64,000 nucleotides of DNA from NCBI RefSeq assembly GCF_001693435.1, contig NZ_CM004509.1:248001-312000 (forward strand), written 5' to 3'. Shown here in pieces: positions 9,703-17,836 of the stretch (its first letter is position 1; every line of letters starts with the position of its first letter). The stretch is from Gilliamella sp. wkB7. GTDB taxonomy: Bacteria > Pseudomonadota > Gammaproteobacteria > Enterobacterales > Orbaceae. The position numbers and the translations under genes are program-made. Below the pieces are notes generated by a model. The model made no database searches and was not told where the DNA came from. It saw only the letters and a list, made by a program, of their open reading frames with translations.

Positions 9703-11603
9703 TGACAATCTCTTCTTTTATCACTCACGCAAAAAAGATTATTGTAATTGGTGGTACCGGCGAAACTGGACAACGTATTTTAAAATACTTAAAACAAAGT
9801 TATCCTGATATTTCCATAAATTGCGCAAGCCGTCAAAACACTTTAACCCAAAAGGATATCCCTTTTGTTACCCTTGATATTAATAATAAACAACAAACCA
9901 TAGAGCTATTAAAAAATTACGATTTGGCTATTTTAGCAATGGGACCTATGGAACGTTTATTAGATGCTCCTCATCAACTGTGTTTAGATGCTGGAATTGA
10001 TTGTATTGATATTAATGACAGTGCCAGTGCCAGCAAAGCCATATTAGCCTTACATACAGCTGCTCAAAAAAAACAGTGCAGTATTTATACAGGTATGGGG
10101 TTATCGCCCGGTATTACGTCCTTAATGTTAATGCAACTGGCTCAAGCCAAAAAATCCACTACTGGGACTTACTGTTCTAGATTATATATGGGCGCTGCTT
10201 ACGGTGGTGGTAAAACAAGCCCCTACTCAATGCTTGCTAACTTTACAAAAAAAATAACCGTTTTTCAGCAAGGTAAATTACAAACTATCGCGACGCCTTG
10301 GAAAAAAGATCCCTATCAATTTCATTTCTTTGGTCAAGAAAAACCTTTAGCCATGATCCCCTACGGCACACCCGAAGTCATTTCTTTAAGCAGTGAGCGT
10401 TATGACCAACAACTTGCTCCAATTACTACTTTTGATAGTCGCTTTCATATTCAATTCTTTCCTTTAGCTATGGCAAAAGCTATCGCTAACTTTAATCCTA
10501 GTACTAAAACTATTAACTTTTTGGCGAAAAAGTTCTATAGCAGTGGTCAATCTATTAAGCATAAACCCAAAGCCGATCCGGATACTTATATCTGTATATT
10601 TCCTGATAACCAACCCAAGCAAGGCATAATGTTACAGGGTAGCATTTCTTCATACGATCTCACTGCATTAATGGCATGTGCGGTAATCGATTGTTGGTTA
10701 AATAACAAATTGAAAGAAAAAAATGGTGTTTATCCTGTTGAATTTTTATCAACGACTACCCGAGAATGTTTAGTGCAAATGCTTGAGCAAAGAGGTATTT
10801 CTTGGCGTACAGGAGATACTGATGCACTAAAACACCAAAACAACTATTTTGGTTGGTTAGAATCCAATATTTATAATGTACAAACACTCCGACATTACGG
10901 TAAAAATTGGTATACAGTAGATAAAGTTCACCCAAGAATGGTTTTTTTACAAAAACAATTTTTATTTCAATCTGAAGTATGGCAGTCTTTAAAAAGTAAA
11001 CTTAATAGTTTTCAATTAACTTCTTTTGTTATCAAAATGCTTATACGTTGGAAAAAACAGAAAAAACAACTCGAGCAATATGCCCAGAAGAGTATTGAAT
11101 GGAAAAAATTAATCAAAGATTTAACGATGTTTACATCAGGTTATAGTTTATTTCGTGAAACGGTAGGAAAAGAAATCGCTTATCCACTTTATCGTAAAAT
11201 GTTTTTAGATACAGGTGATATGGAAATGCAATGGTTATGGCCTCAAGCTGAAGCCTTTGCTTTATTAACTAGTCCAGAAGAGGCTGTATATCAATATTGG
11301 TTAGCATTTTTAGACAGTTACCAACAATTAGGAATCTTAAATTATAGCCAAACCATGTTGTCAAAAGATTGTTATCAAATACATATTGATCAATGTATCT
11401 ATGCTGAAGTTTTTAATAAACTTGAGTGCCCTGAATTAGCTAACTTAGTTCGAGAAATGGAACATTATGCTTTTACCAGAATTGCATCGAAAACACCTTT
11501 AATCATTGATTGGCATCAAAAAGCGAATGGTGAAGCAGATGTTTTTTTAAATTTGCAGTCAATAACCGATAAACAAACAGCAAATAAAGTCAATAATAGC
11601 TGA
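9699..11603 (+). CDS. Fusion: saccharopine dehydrogenase-like oxidoreductase plus ATC-hydrolase-like domain
   Basis: A 634-residue two-part protein. Residues ~10-370 repeat the architecture of the upstream dehydrogenase (VIGGTGETGQRILKYL, then GMGLSPGITSLML), so the two look like paralogues. Residues ~450-620 are unlike dehydrogenases. The segment around YAEVFNKLECPELANLVREM, followed by a conserved-looking acidic/aromatic tail, resembles the L-2-amino-thiazoline-4-carboxylic acid hydrolase family (ATC hydrolase, Pfam PF14196). ATC hydrolases open a thiazoline-type ring. Finding such a domain fused to a reductase beside a thiazoline-forming NRPS suggests tailoring or self-protection. The fusion is seen in one uninterrupted frame; the name of the C-terminal domain is by eye and needs a profile search. 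Confidence 0.65.
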   Translation: MMTISSFITHAKKIIVIGGTGETGQRILKYLKQSYPDISINCASRQNTLTQKDIPFVTLDINNKQQTIELLKNYDLAILAMGPMERLLDAPHQLCLDAGIDCIDINDSASASKAILALHTAAQKKQCSIYTGMGLSPGITSLMLMQLAQAKKSTTGTYCSRLYMGAAYGGGKTSPYSMLANFTKKITVFQQGKLQTIATPWKKDPYQFHFFGQEKPLAMIPYGTPEVISLSSERYDQQLAPITTFDSRFHIQFFPLAMAKAIANFNPSTKTINFLAKKFYSSGQSIKHKPKADPDTYICIFPDNQPKQGIMLQGSISSYDLTALMACAVIDCWLNNKLKEKNGVYPVEFLSTTTRECLVQMLEQRGISWRTGDTDALKHQNNYFGWLESNIYNVQTLRHYGKNWYTVDKVHPRMVFLQKQFLFQSEVWQSLKSKLNSFQLTSFVIKMLIRWKKQKKQLEQYAQKSIEWKKLIKDLTMFTSGYSLFRETVGKEIAYPLYRKMFLDTGDMEMQWLWPQAEAFALLTSPEEAVYQYWLAFLDSYQQLGILNYSQTMLSKDCYQIHIDQCIYAEVFNKLECPELANLVREMEHYAFTRIASKTPLIIDWHQKANGEADVFLNLQSITDKQTANKVNNS

Positions 11604-11604
11604 A

Positions 11605-12522
11605 CTAGTCACTATTATTGATTGTGTAAGCATTTTGTTGGCGTACTTCTTTTGGTAGTACCCCAAATTGCTTACGAAAAGCTGAGCTAAAATGACTAAT
11701 ATTGCTGTAACCCATTATAATCGCTGTCTCAGTTACGCTATTAGTTACTAATAACTGTTTAGCTTTATTCATACGCTCGGCTAAAAAATAAGCATAAATA
11801 CTTTTACCAAATACTTTTTTAAAGCCTTTTTTTAGCTTATTTTGATTCATTCCTACTTGTTTTGCCAGCCAATCAATCGTAGGAGGACTGCTTAAATCTT
11901 TTAACAAATAATCATGTGCAACATTAATTTGTTTGTATTCTCTTTGGGTAAATTCTTGTTTTCCTAGACAACTATTAAAGGCGTGAAAATACCAATTTAA
12001 ATACTCTAAAACATAAGAATACAACAATAATCTGTTAGTCACTCTACAATCGGTGTTTCGTATTAAATGGTACAGTTGCCTTGCTGAAGATAGCACATTT
12101 TTATTAGCCTCTAACTTATGATGGTGTAAAAAAAAGTTCATATTATGATCTAAACAAGAAAATTGAAAATCGATATCGCCAAGCAATACTTCTAATAATT
12201 TTGGCATTACCATGACTTCTACATTACAAAAATCATCAGAATGCTGTAAGCAAAAGTTTTCACCACCAGTAAAACCAAAGATTAAATCGCCTTTATGGGT
12301 GCTAAAGTGCCGATCTTTAATTTGCACCTGTAATTTACCCTGTAATTGGCAGTTAAAACATACATGATTATTACAACTAGGAAATTTTTTACAAACATCT
12401 ACTGCATTTAAATGCTCTGCTGTTACCACACTCACAGATAAGCCAGGCTGAAGCTCTATATAGCTAGAACCATTGACATGATTATCAGACCTATAATTTT
12501 TTAATATTTCATCTAAATGCAT
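11605..12522 (-). CDS. AraC-family regulator of the siderophore cluster (PchR/YbtA type)
   Basis: A 305-residue AraC/XylS regulator. The C-terminal HTH pair reads IDWLAKQVGMNQNKLKKGF and TAIIMGYSNISHFSSAFRKQFG. The N-terminal half resembles PchR-type siderophore-sensing domains. The ATG at 12522 was chosen because AAGGAG lies 6 nt upstream; a longer frame reaches 12555 without a better site. It is convergent with the biosynthetic operon (1 bp from its stop) and divergent from the importer gene. In pyochelin and yersiniabactin systems such regulators bind the ferric siderophore and activate synthesis and uptake genes, and the same job is likely here. Confidence 0.85.
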   Translation of the reverse strand: MHLDEILKNYRSDNHVNGSSYIELQPGLSVSVVTAEHLNAVDVCKKFPSCNNHVCFNCQLQGKLQVQIKDRHFSTHKGDLIFGFTGGENFCLQHSDDFCNVEVMVMPKLLEVLLGDIDFQFSCLDHNMNFFLHHHKLEANKNVLSSARQLYHLIRNTDCRVTNRLLLYSYVLEYLNWYFHAFNSCLGKQEFTQREYKQINVAHDYLLKDLSSPPTIDWLAKQVGMNQNKLKKGFKKVFGKSIYAYFLAERMNKAKQLLVTNSVTETAIIMGYSNISHFSSAFRKQFGVLPKEVRQQNAYTINNSD

Positions 12523-12547
12523 ATATGCTCCTTCACAACTCGTAAAC

Positions 12548-12566
12548 GATAACAAATATCATTTGC
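12548..12566. promoter_or_regulatory. Candidate Fur box between AraC regulator and MFS importer
   Basis: GATAACAAATATCATTTGC matches 13 of 19 positions of the Fur consensus GATAATGATAATCATTATC. It lies 26 bp upstream of the regulator and ~100 bp upstream of the importer, in the shared divergent promoter region. Iron control of a siderophore cluster is expected, but the match is only moderate. Confidence 0.4.
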
Positions 12567-12667
12567 ATTTACAATAAAATAAAGCTACTATTTCATATAA
12601 TTTTTTAGCAGTAAAAATACCCTCTTTTATAGATTTATTAAAAATAAAAGATTTATGAAAATGCTTT

Positions 12668-13888
12668 ATGAATAACCAAAATACTCGCAGTAACCGCCGG
12701 CCTTATTTTCTATTTATAATTGCCCAACTCTACATTATTCAAGGTATTCCAGTTGGTTTAGCGTTTGATGCTTATCCTATTTTATTGCGTGATGCAGGCG
12801 TATCACTGGCTGTGATTGCAATAATTCCCCTAGCAGGAATACCTTGGGTAGTTAAGTTTCTATGGGCGCCTTTTGTAGAAAATTATTGGCTGGATAAAAT
12901 AGGTTATCGTAAAACTTGGCTACTACCTATGCAGTTTTTATTAGCGATATTAATTACCGTAATTGCCTTTACTCCATTTACTGAAGATACTACCAACCAA
13001 TTAATTGGTATTATTATTTTATCTTGTATTATTTCTGCCACTCAAGATATTGCTACTGATGGTTTAGCTGCTGACTTAGCACAAATCAACACCATTACGC
13101 AAATTAATAGTATTCAAGTGATGGGTAATATTATGGGTATGTTAATTGGTGGTGCAGGTGTTAGTATTTGTTATGACTACTTAGGAAAAACTTACAGTAT
13201 TTTATTACTCGTTGTAATTATTATTTTTTCAATTGCACAACTACTATTATGGAAAGAGCCTAAATTATTTTACACTTCACAACCTAAACCTCGAGCTAAA
13301 ATTGGCCTCTTCTTTAAAAGACCAAAGGCTTATTCAATGTTATTTCTGGTACTACTCGTACCGTTTGCTGGCTCAGTTATTTTAACCATGTCTAAGTTGA
13401 TTCTTTTAGATCGTGGCTTATCGGTTAGTGATGTAGGACTATATACAGGTATCGGCGGTTATTTAACAATGATATTAGGTTGCATACTCGCTGCCTATTT
13501 ATTAAAAAAACATCCCCCTAGCTATACTTTAAAATTAGGTTTTAGTCTAGTTACATCGTTAGTTTTTAGCTGGAGTGTACTGGATTATTACCCAAGTTAT
13601 ATTAATGCAGTTACGGTTATCATATCAATGACGTTGTTGGGAATTGGTATAGGATTTATTAATGTAAGTATCTATACCTTTACCATGATTTATGCTAAAC
13701 AAAGCAAACAAACAGCTACTGATTACGCCGTATTTCAAAGTACTCTATTACTTTCTGAAATTATTGGTTCTTCTCTCTCTATGACACTAGCGGAATATTT
13801 TAACTATTTTGTCGCATTCTTTAGCGCTTTAATGGCTATCATTGCTATTTTTGTTATTAATAAGAAATATTTGAAACTCTTTACATAA
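12668..13888 (+). CDS. RhtX/FptX/YbtX-type MFS siderophore transporter
   Basis: A 406-residue membrane protein with about 12 hydrophobic segments. The N-terminal segment QGIPVGLAFDAYPILLRDAG, then PLAGIPWVVKFLWAPFVENYW, is characteristic of the FptX/RhtX/YbtX group, inner-membrane carriers for pyochelin, rhizobactin and yersiniabactin uptake. It is divergent from the AraC regulator and is the last gene of the cluster on this side. Together with the TonB receptor it gives a complete outer- plus inner-membrane route for the siderophore, without a periplasmic binding protein. Confidence 0.88.
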   Translation: MNNQNTRSNRRPYFLFIIAQLYIIQGIPVGLAFDAYPILLRDAGVSLAVIAIIPLAGIPWVVKFLWAPFVENYWLDKIGYRKTWLLPMQFLLAILITVIAFTPFTEDTTNQLIGIIILSCIISATQDIATDGLAADLAQINTITQINSIQVMGNIMGMLIGGAGVSICYDYLGKTYSILLLVVIIIFSIAQLLLWKEPKLFYTSQPKPRAKIGLFFKRPKAYSMLFLVLLVPFAGSVILTMSKLILLDRGLSVSDVGLYTGIGGYLTMILGCILAAYLLKKHPPSYTLKLGFSLVTSLVFSWSVLDYYPSYINAVTVIISMTLLGIGIGFINVSIYTFTMIYAKQSKQTATDYAVFQSTLLLSEIIGSSLSMTLAEYFNYFVAFFSALMAIIAIFVINKKYLKLFT

Positions 13889-14696
13889 TATCATTGATAA
13901 TCATTAATCTATCTACAGGTATTATTATATTACTCTTTAAAAATCTGTATAAACTACAGGCGGTTAAAAAATCTTTTATATCTTTAAAAAAATGCTATAA
14001 ATTTAATTGTGATAGATAACTAATTAAAATGATTCATAAAATACAATTAACATTTGTTGCTTAAAATTGATCAAAAAAGGATTAACAGAACTTGGATTTT
14101 CCAGATTTTTTATTGAATATTTTGCACCGAATTTTTATTAAGATTTGTATCTAAAAAATCATTTTTACTCAATCATAGCCATAACCTAAAGCTTTTTGAC
14201 AAAATAAGTGACAACATAACAACAAAAATATTTTTTAAAACTATTACTAAGATAATGAATAGAATTTAGGCAATATTGAATAATTAGATTTAAATTAATA
14301 TAAAAATATAATTATATTAATAAGTTAATGTTGATTTTGTAAAAAATATTCAGGAGTCTATACCATTTCATTAAATAAAATTCATAAAATTTAATTTATA
14401 ACTATAAATGATATTAATAAATAGCTACTGAATTTAATTCTAAAAATATTACAGAACTCCCTTCTTTTTTATATATTTGAGGTTTAACGTTATTATTAGC
14501 AAAATTAAGAAAAAAAGAATTTTTTGAATAGAAATAATTCAATGAAAGATATTTATCATTTGCTAGGAAAAGTAACGGTATAGTGTCATAATAACAATAT
14601 TACATAATCCATATTAGGTATTTTTCTTAAATTAATTCACTGTTTAAATTGAGTTATTTTGCTAGAAATTTAAATTAACGTATCCAATATAGAAAA
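13889..14696. other. Gene-free AT-rich spacer with one copy of the dispersed repeat
   Basis: No open frame of note. Directly after the importer stop (13889-13910) there is a TTGATAATCATTA core that resembles a Fur site. One copy of the repeat core found at ~60.4 kb lies at about 14334-14372. The rest is low-complexity AT-rich DNA; no convincing terminator was seen. Confidence 0.6.
14334..14372 (+). repeat. Dispersed repeat core, single copy
   Basis: ATTCAGGAGTCTATACC followed by ATTTCATT matches the core of the tandem repeats at ~60.4-60.9 kb, with the same orientation and the same GTAAAAA flank. One base (ACCATTTC for ACCGTTTC) differs. Confidence 0.75.
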
Positions 14697-15206
14697 ATGA
14701 AAAAAAAGCATATTCAACAAATATTAGCTGTTTTGCCTAACGATATTACCTTAGTTGGCGAAAAAATAGATTATTTAGATTATCAAACAATAGCCATAGC
14801 AAAAAATATTACGGCGCTTGATGCTTATAAAATAATGACATCTTATCAGCCTAAATGGTTAGAGTTTCTATTTAAAATAAGAGATTTTTTAGTTAGATTA
14901 GTTGGAATTAAACCTGTTCATGGATTTAATAAGCCTGAGCCACACCATCACAATCTTGAAACTTCAAATACCCTCCATTTTTTTACAATTATTGAACAAG
15001 CTGAAGATAAACTCACATTACAGGTAAAAGACTCGCATCTTGATGTTTGTCTATGCTTACGGATTATTAATAATACGGAGAAGACTAATATGTTGTATCT
15101 TATTGCTTCAGTTAATAATCATAACTTTTGGGGAAAATTATATATGATACCCGTTTCTATACTTCATCCATTTATAGTTAGACAATTATTCCGTAATTTT
15201 AAATAA
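14697..15206 (+). CDS. DUF2867-family protein
   Basis: A 169-residue soluble protein of unknown function. The C-terminal half (DSHLDVCLCL, then NNHNFWGKLYMIPVSILHPFIVRQLF) matches the pattern of DUF2867 proteins (D-HLDFR, GRLYF, PFH-lIv). A TIRDFLVRL-like segment (KIRDFLVRLVGIKPVHGF) in the middle also fits. Such proteins are often small single-gene units or C-terminal parts of NAD-dependent epimerase-like proteins. No ribosome site is obvious and the gene stands alone between large spacers. Function not known. Confidence 0.65.
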   Translation: MKKKHIQQILAVLPNDITLVGEKIDYLDYQTIAIAKNITALDAYKIMTSYQPKWLEFLFKIRDFLVRLVGIKPVHGFNKPEPHHHNLETSNTLHFFTIIEQAEDKLTLQVKDSHLDVCLCLRIINNTEKTNMLYLIASVNNHNFWGKLYMIPVSILHPFIVRQLFRNFK

Positions 15207-15404
15207 TAAAATGATTACATTGATGTTTTGTTATTTAATGTTGTTCTTTTAGCTTTAATTATAAAAGGATAAAAAATTCTGATCACTTTCAGACGGATTT
15301 TATTTTTAATAAAGAAGTTAAAACATAAATAAAAACACAAAGAAAACTAAGGAATGGCAATTTTTATTAATATTGAAAACATGATAATAAAAAATAAAAC
15401 CAAT

Positions 15405-15433
15405 AAAAAAGCCCCATTTAGACAAGCTAAATG
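15405..15433 (-). terminator. Terminator of the auxin-efflux-family carrier gene
   Basis: GCCCCATTTAG and CTAAATGAGGC form an 11-bp stem with one mismatch around ACAAG. Read on the minus strand it is followed by TTTTTT, 27 bp beyond the stop of the carrier gene. Confidence 0.8.
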
Positions 15434-15459
15434 AGGCGGTTCGGATCGATTATAAATGC

Positions 15460-16443
15460 TTATTGCACACCTGGAATGGTATATTCCATGATGAGTAATA
15501 ATGTTGGTAAAATAAAAATTGATAAAACGGTTGAAGCAAAGAAAATGCTTGATGCATGCTCTTGTTCAACATTCCAGTTATAAGCCAAAATAACCGCTGT
15601 TGATGCCGTTGGCATTGCAAGTAAGAAAACTAATTCTTCTGCCTCCATTCCTGTGATACCAAATAGATGTACAGCAATTAACGCAACAACTGGTGTAAAG
15701 AAGCTTTTCAAAACTACGTTGATCATAAGTGGTTTTGACATTTTTAATTTAACACCATAGATACCCACACCTACTGCAATTAACGAAATGAAGTTACAAG
15801 CATTAGACATGATATCGAAAGTGTTAAATATAAAGTGTGGCATCCAAGTCGTACCATCAGTCACACTCACCACTAAACCAAGAATCACACCTAAGAACAT
15901 TGGTTTCATCAGTGAACTTTTTACTGCACTAAAAACCATTGCACCCGTTACTTTACCACCTGATATTTTGGTGTCACATAATTCTAATAGAAAAATGGTC
16001 ATAGGAATTAATGACAATGCCACAACAAAGTTAGCGACTGCAACAGAAATTGTAGATGAGGCGCCTAACATTAACGTTAAGAACGGAACCCCCATTCCAC
16101 CCATATTTGGGAAGCAGCATAACATTGAACTCATGGCTGTTGATTTGAGATCTTTATGTAGAACGTATTTATTCACTAAGAAACAAACGATCCATAAAAA
16201 TGACATCGTGCAGAAAAAGGCAATCATCCAAATACCATTGAATATTTGCGATGGTTTAGCGTGTGATGTATGCACAAATAGTAATGCTGGGAATACAAAG
16301 TTAGATACAAGTCCAGATAATAATTTTTTAGAATCTTTCGTAAATATTCCTTGCTGTACACACAGCCAACCAAGAAAAATAAGTAAAAAAACCGGAAGAC
16401 AAGAACTTACAACTTGTCCAACTGCAGACCAGATTAGATTCAT
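15460..16443 (-). CDS. Auxin efflux carrier (AEC) family transporter
   Basis: A 327-residue inner-membrane protein with about ten hydrophobic segments. It starts LPVFLLIFLGWLCVQQGIF and contains GLVSNFVFPALLF, the usual N-terminal pattern of the AEC (bile/arsenite/riboflavin transporter superfamily) carriers. Bacterial members move malate, malonate and related anions, but the substrate cannot be read from the sequence. AGGAG lies 11 nt before the ATG and a clear terminator follows, so it is a single-gene unit. A second AEC gene is at 31.6 kb. Confidence 0.85.
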   Translation of the reverse strand: MNLIWSAVGQVVSSCLPVFLLIFLGWLCVQQGIFTKDSKKLLSGLVSNFVFPALLFVHTSHAKPSQIFNGIWMIAFFCTMSFLWIVCFLVNKYVLHKDLKSTAMSSMLCCFPNMGGMGVPFLTLMLGASSTISVAVANFVVALSLIPMTIFLLELCDTKISGGKVTGAMVFSAVKSSLMKPMFLGVILGLVVSVTDGTTWMPHFIFNTFDIMSNACNFISLIAVGVGIYGVKLKMSKPLMINVVLKSFFTPVVALIAVHLFGITGMEAEELVFLLAMPTASTAVILAYNWNVEQEHASSIFFASTVLSIFILPTLLLIMEYTIPGVQ

Positions 16444-17288
16444 TTTTTTAAAACTCCTAAAATAATATTACTTGAAATACAAATTCGGTAATTGTTCGGT
16501 AACTTTTGATTAGATTTTTTTTAGACCGAGCTAAAGCGGATAACAAAGTTGAATGTATTTATTACATGTAAAAGTGCATGTCTGTTTTTTGAAATTCTAT
16601 ATTGCTTAATGTTGTTTTACATGATGTAAGCTTAACTGAATACATTGTTAATATGTCAACCTTTGTTATATCAAATGGAAAATTCTGTAAATTGCGCGGT
16701 ATTATACTTATTCTTTTTTAACTTGTGTTAAGCAAGGTCTGCAACCTATCTTAAAAAGAATAAAAAATCATTCAATTTTGATTTGACGCCACTAAACAGC
16801 GAAGTTTTATTTCATAAAAATCAACAAATAAGATCACAGAGAAAACACGTGTTAAATTATGGTAAAAGTTAATTTGCCCGTTAATCCTTTTGTTTTGCTG
16901 CTTTTTATAGCACTTTATTAACAATAAAAAGCTACTGATTTTATAGTTAAAAAACTGATTTAATTTGTTTATATAAAAGCATGACAACAACACGTGATTA
17001 CTGATCTTTATATTATCAAGATAAATAATTAACATAACAGATAGTGAATTATGTTTTTAAACTATTAATGAATAATTAATACAATGTAAGCAATTTATGT
17101 GACATGACAAAATCAATAATGTCATTTGGACTATTTTTAATTTAAAAATTGCTTATCTTTGCCCTACTATTTTTAATCCCATAAAAATTGGAAAGCCCAA
17201 AAATGTTAGCTGTGGCTTAATATCAATTGCGTTTTTTTGCTCAATTTCTATTTTTTTACAGTCGAAAATTTTTGAATCAGCCATTTTA
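16444..17288. other. Gene-free AT-rich spacer upstream of umuD
   Basis: Only a small minus-strand frame (16772-17035) exists here; it has no ribosome site and no recognisable motif and is not called. Two CACGTG-centred short palindromes (around 16843 and 16990) are present. No further structure recognised. Confidence 0.6.
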
Positions 17289-17308
17289 TACTGTATATTT
17301 ATACATGC
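17289..17308. promoter_or_regulatory. LexA (SOS) box upstream of umuDC
   Basis: TACTGTATATTTATACATGC matches the LexA operator TACTGTATATATATACAGTA with few changes; the CTGT-N8-ACAG core differs only in its last base (ACAT). It lies about 80 bp upstream of the umuD start, so DNA damage should induce the pair. Confidence 0.8.
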
Positions 17309-17389
17309 ATTCGTTTTTTAATATGTTTATAACCCTATGTCCATAACACAACGAAATAGATTTATATGTTAATTTTAAGGAGAACGTAC

Positions 17390-17836
17390 TTGCGTAATAA
17401 TTGTATTGTACTTGGCATGGTTAATACTGCCGATAAAAATTACTTAACTTTAATTGATACGCCAGTAAGAGCTGGATTTCCATCCCCTGCAGATGATTAT
17501 TTGGAAACGAAACTTGATTTGACTGAACATTTAGTAAAGCATCCTAGCGCAACCTATTATATTAAAGCCGTAGGCGATTCTATGATCGATTATGGTATTT
17601 TTAGTGGTGATTTGTTAGTTGTTGATCGTTCTTTGGAGCCTAAAATCGGTGATATTGTAGTTGCCGCAGTTGATGGTGAGTTAACATGCAAATGTCTTGG
17701 AATATTCGATAACCAACATCATTTATTGTCAGGTAATTCTCTTTATCCGCCAATTCCCTTAGTGGGGAAAGATGTTCATATTTGGGGAATTGTTATACAT
17801 ACCATCCATTCATTACGAAAAAGAGCACATGTATGA
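17390..17836 (+). CDS. umuD: UmuD, SOS mutagenesis protein (self-cleaving LexA-like protease)
   Basis: A 148-residue protein. GFPSPADDYLE, HPSATYYIKAVGDSMID and GDIVVAAVDGELTCK align well with E. coli UmuD. The catalytic Ser is in GDSMID and the Lys in GELTCK. The self-cleavage site is probably A-G in VRAGFPSP. After RecA-stimulated cleavage UmuD' joins UmuC to form Pol V. The start is taken as TTG at 17390 because AAGGAG lies 6-7 nt upstream; an ATG at 17366 has no ribosome site. The stop overlaps the umuC start by 4 bp. A LexA box precedes the gene. Confidence 0.92.
   Translation: MRNNCIVLGMVNTADKNYLTLIDTPVRAGFPSPADDYLETKLDLTEHLVKHPSATYYIKAVGDSMIDYGIFSGDLLVVDRSLEPKIGDIVVAAVDGELTCKCLGIFDNQHHLLSGNSLYPPIPLVGKDVHIWGIVIHTIHSLRKRAHV

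Noticed and set aside
15788..16465. 225-residue plus-strand frame
   Set aside because: It is antisense to the well-supported auxin-efflux-family gene and shows no ribosome site or recognisable domain.
16772..17035. 87-residue minus-strand frame in the spacer before umuD
   Set aside because: No ribosome site, low-complexity composition and no recognisable motif.
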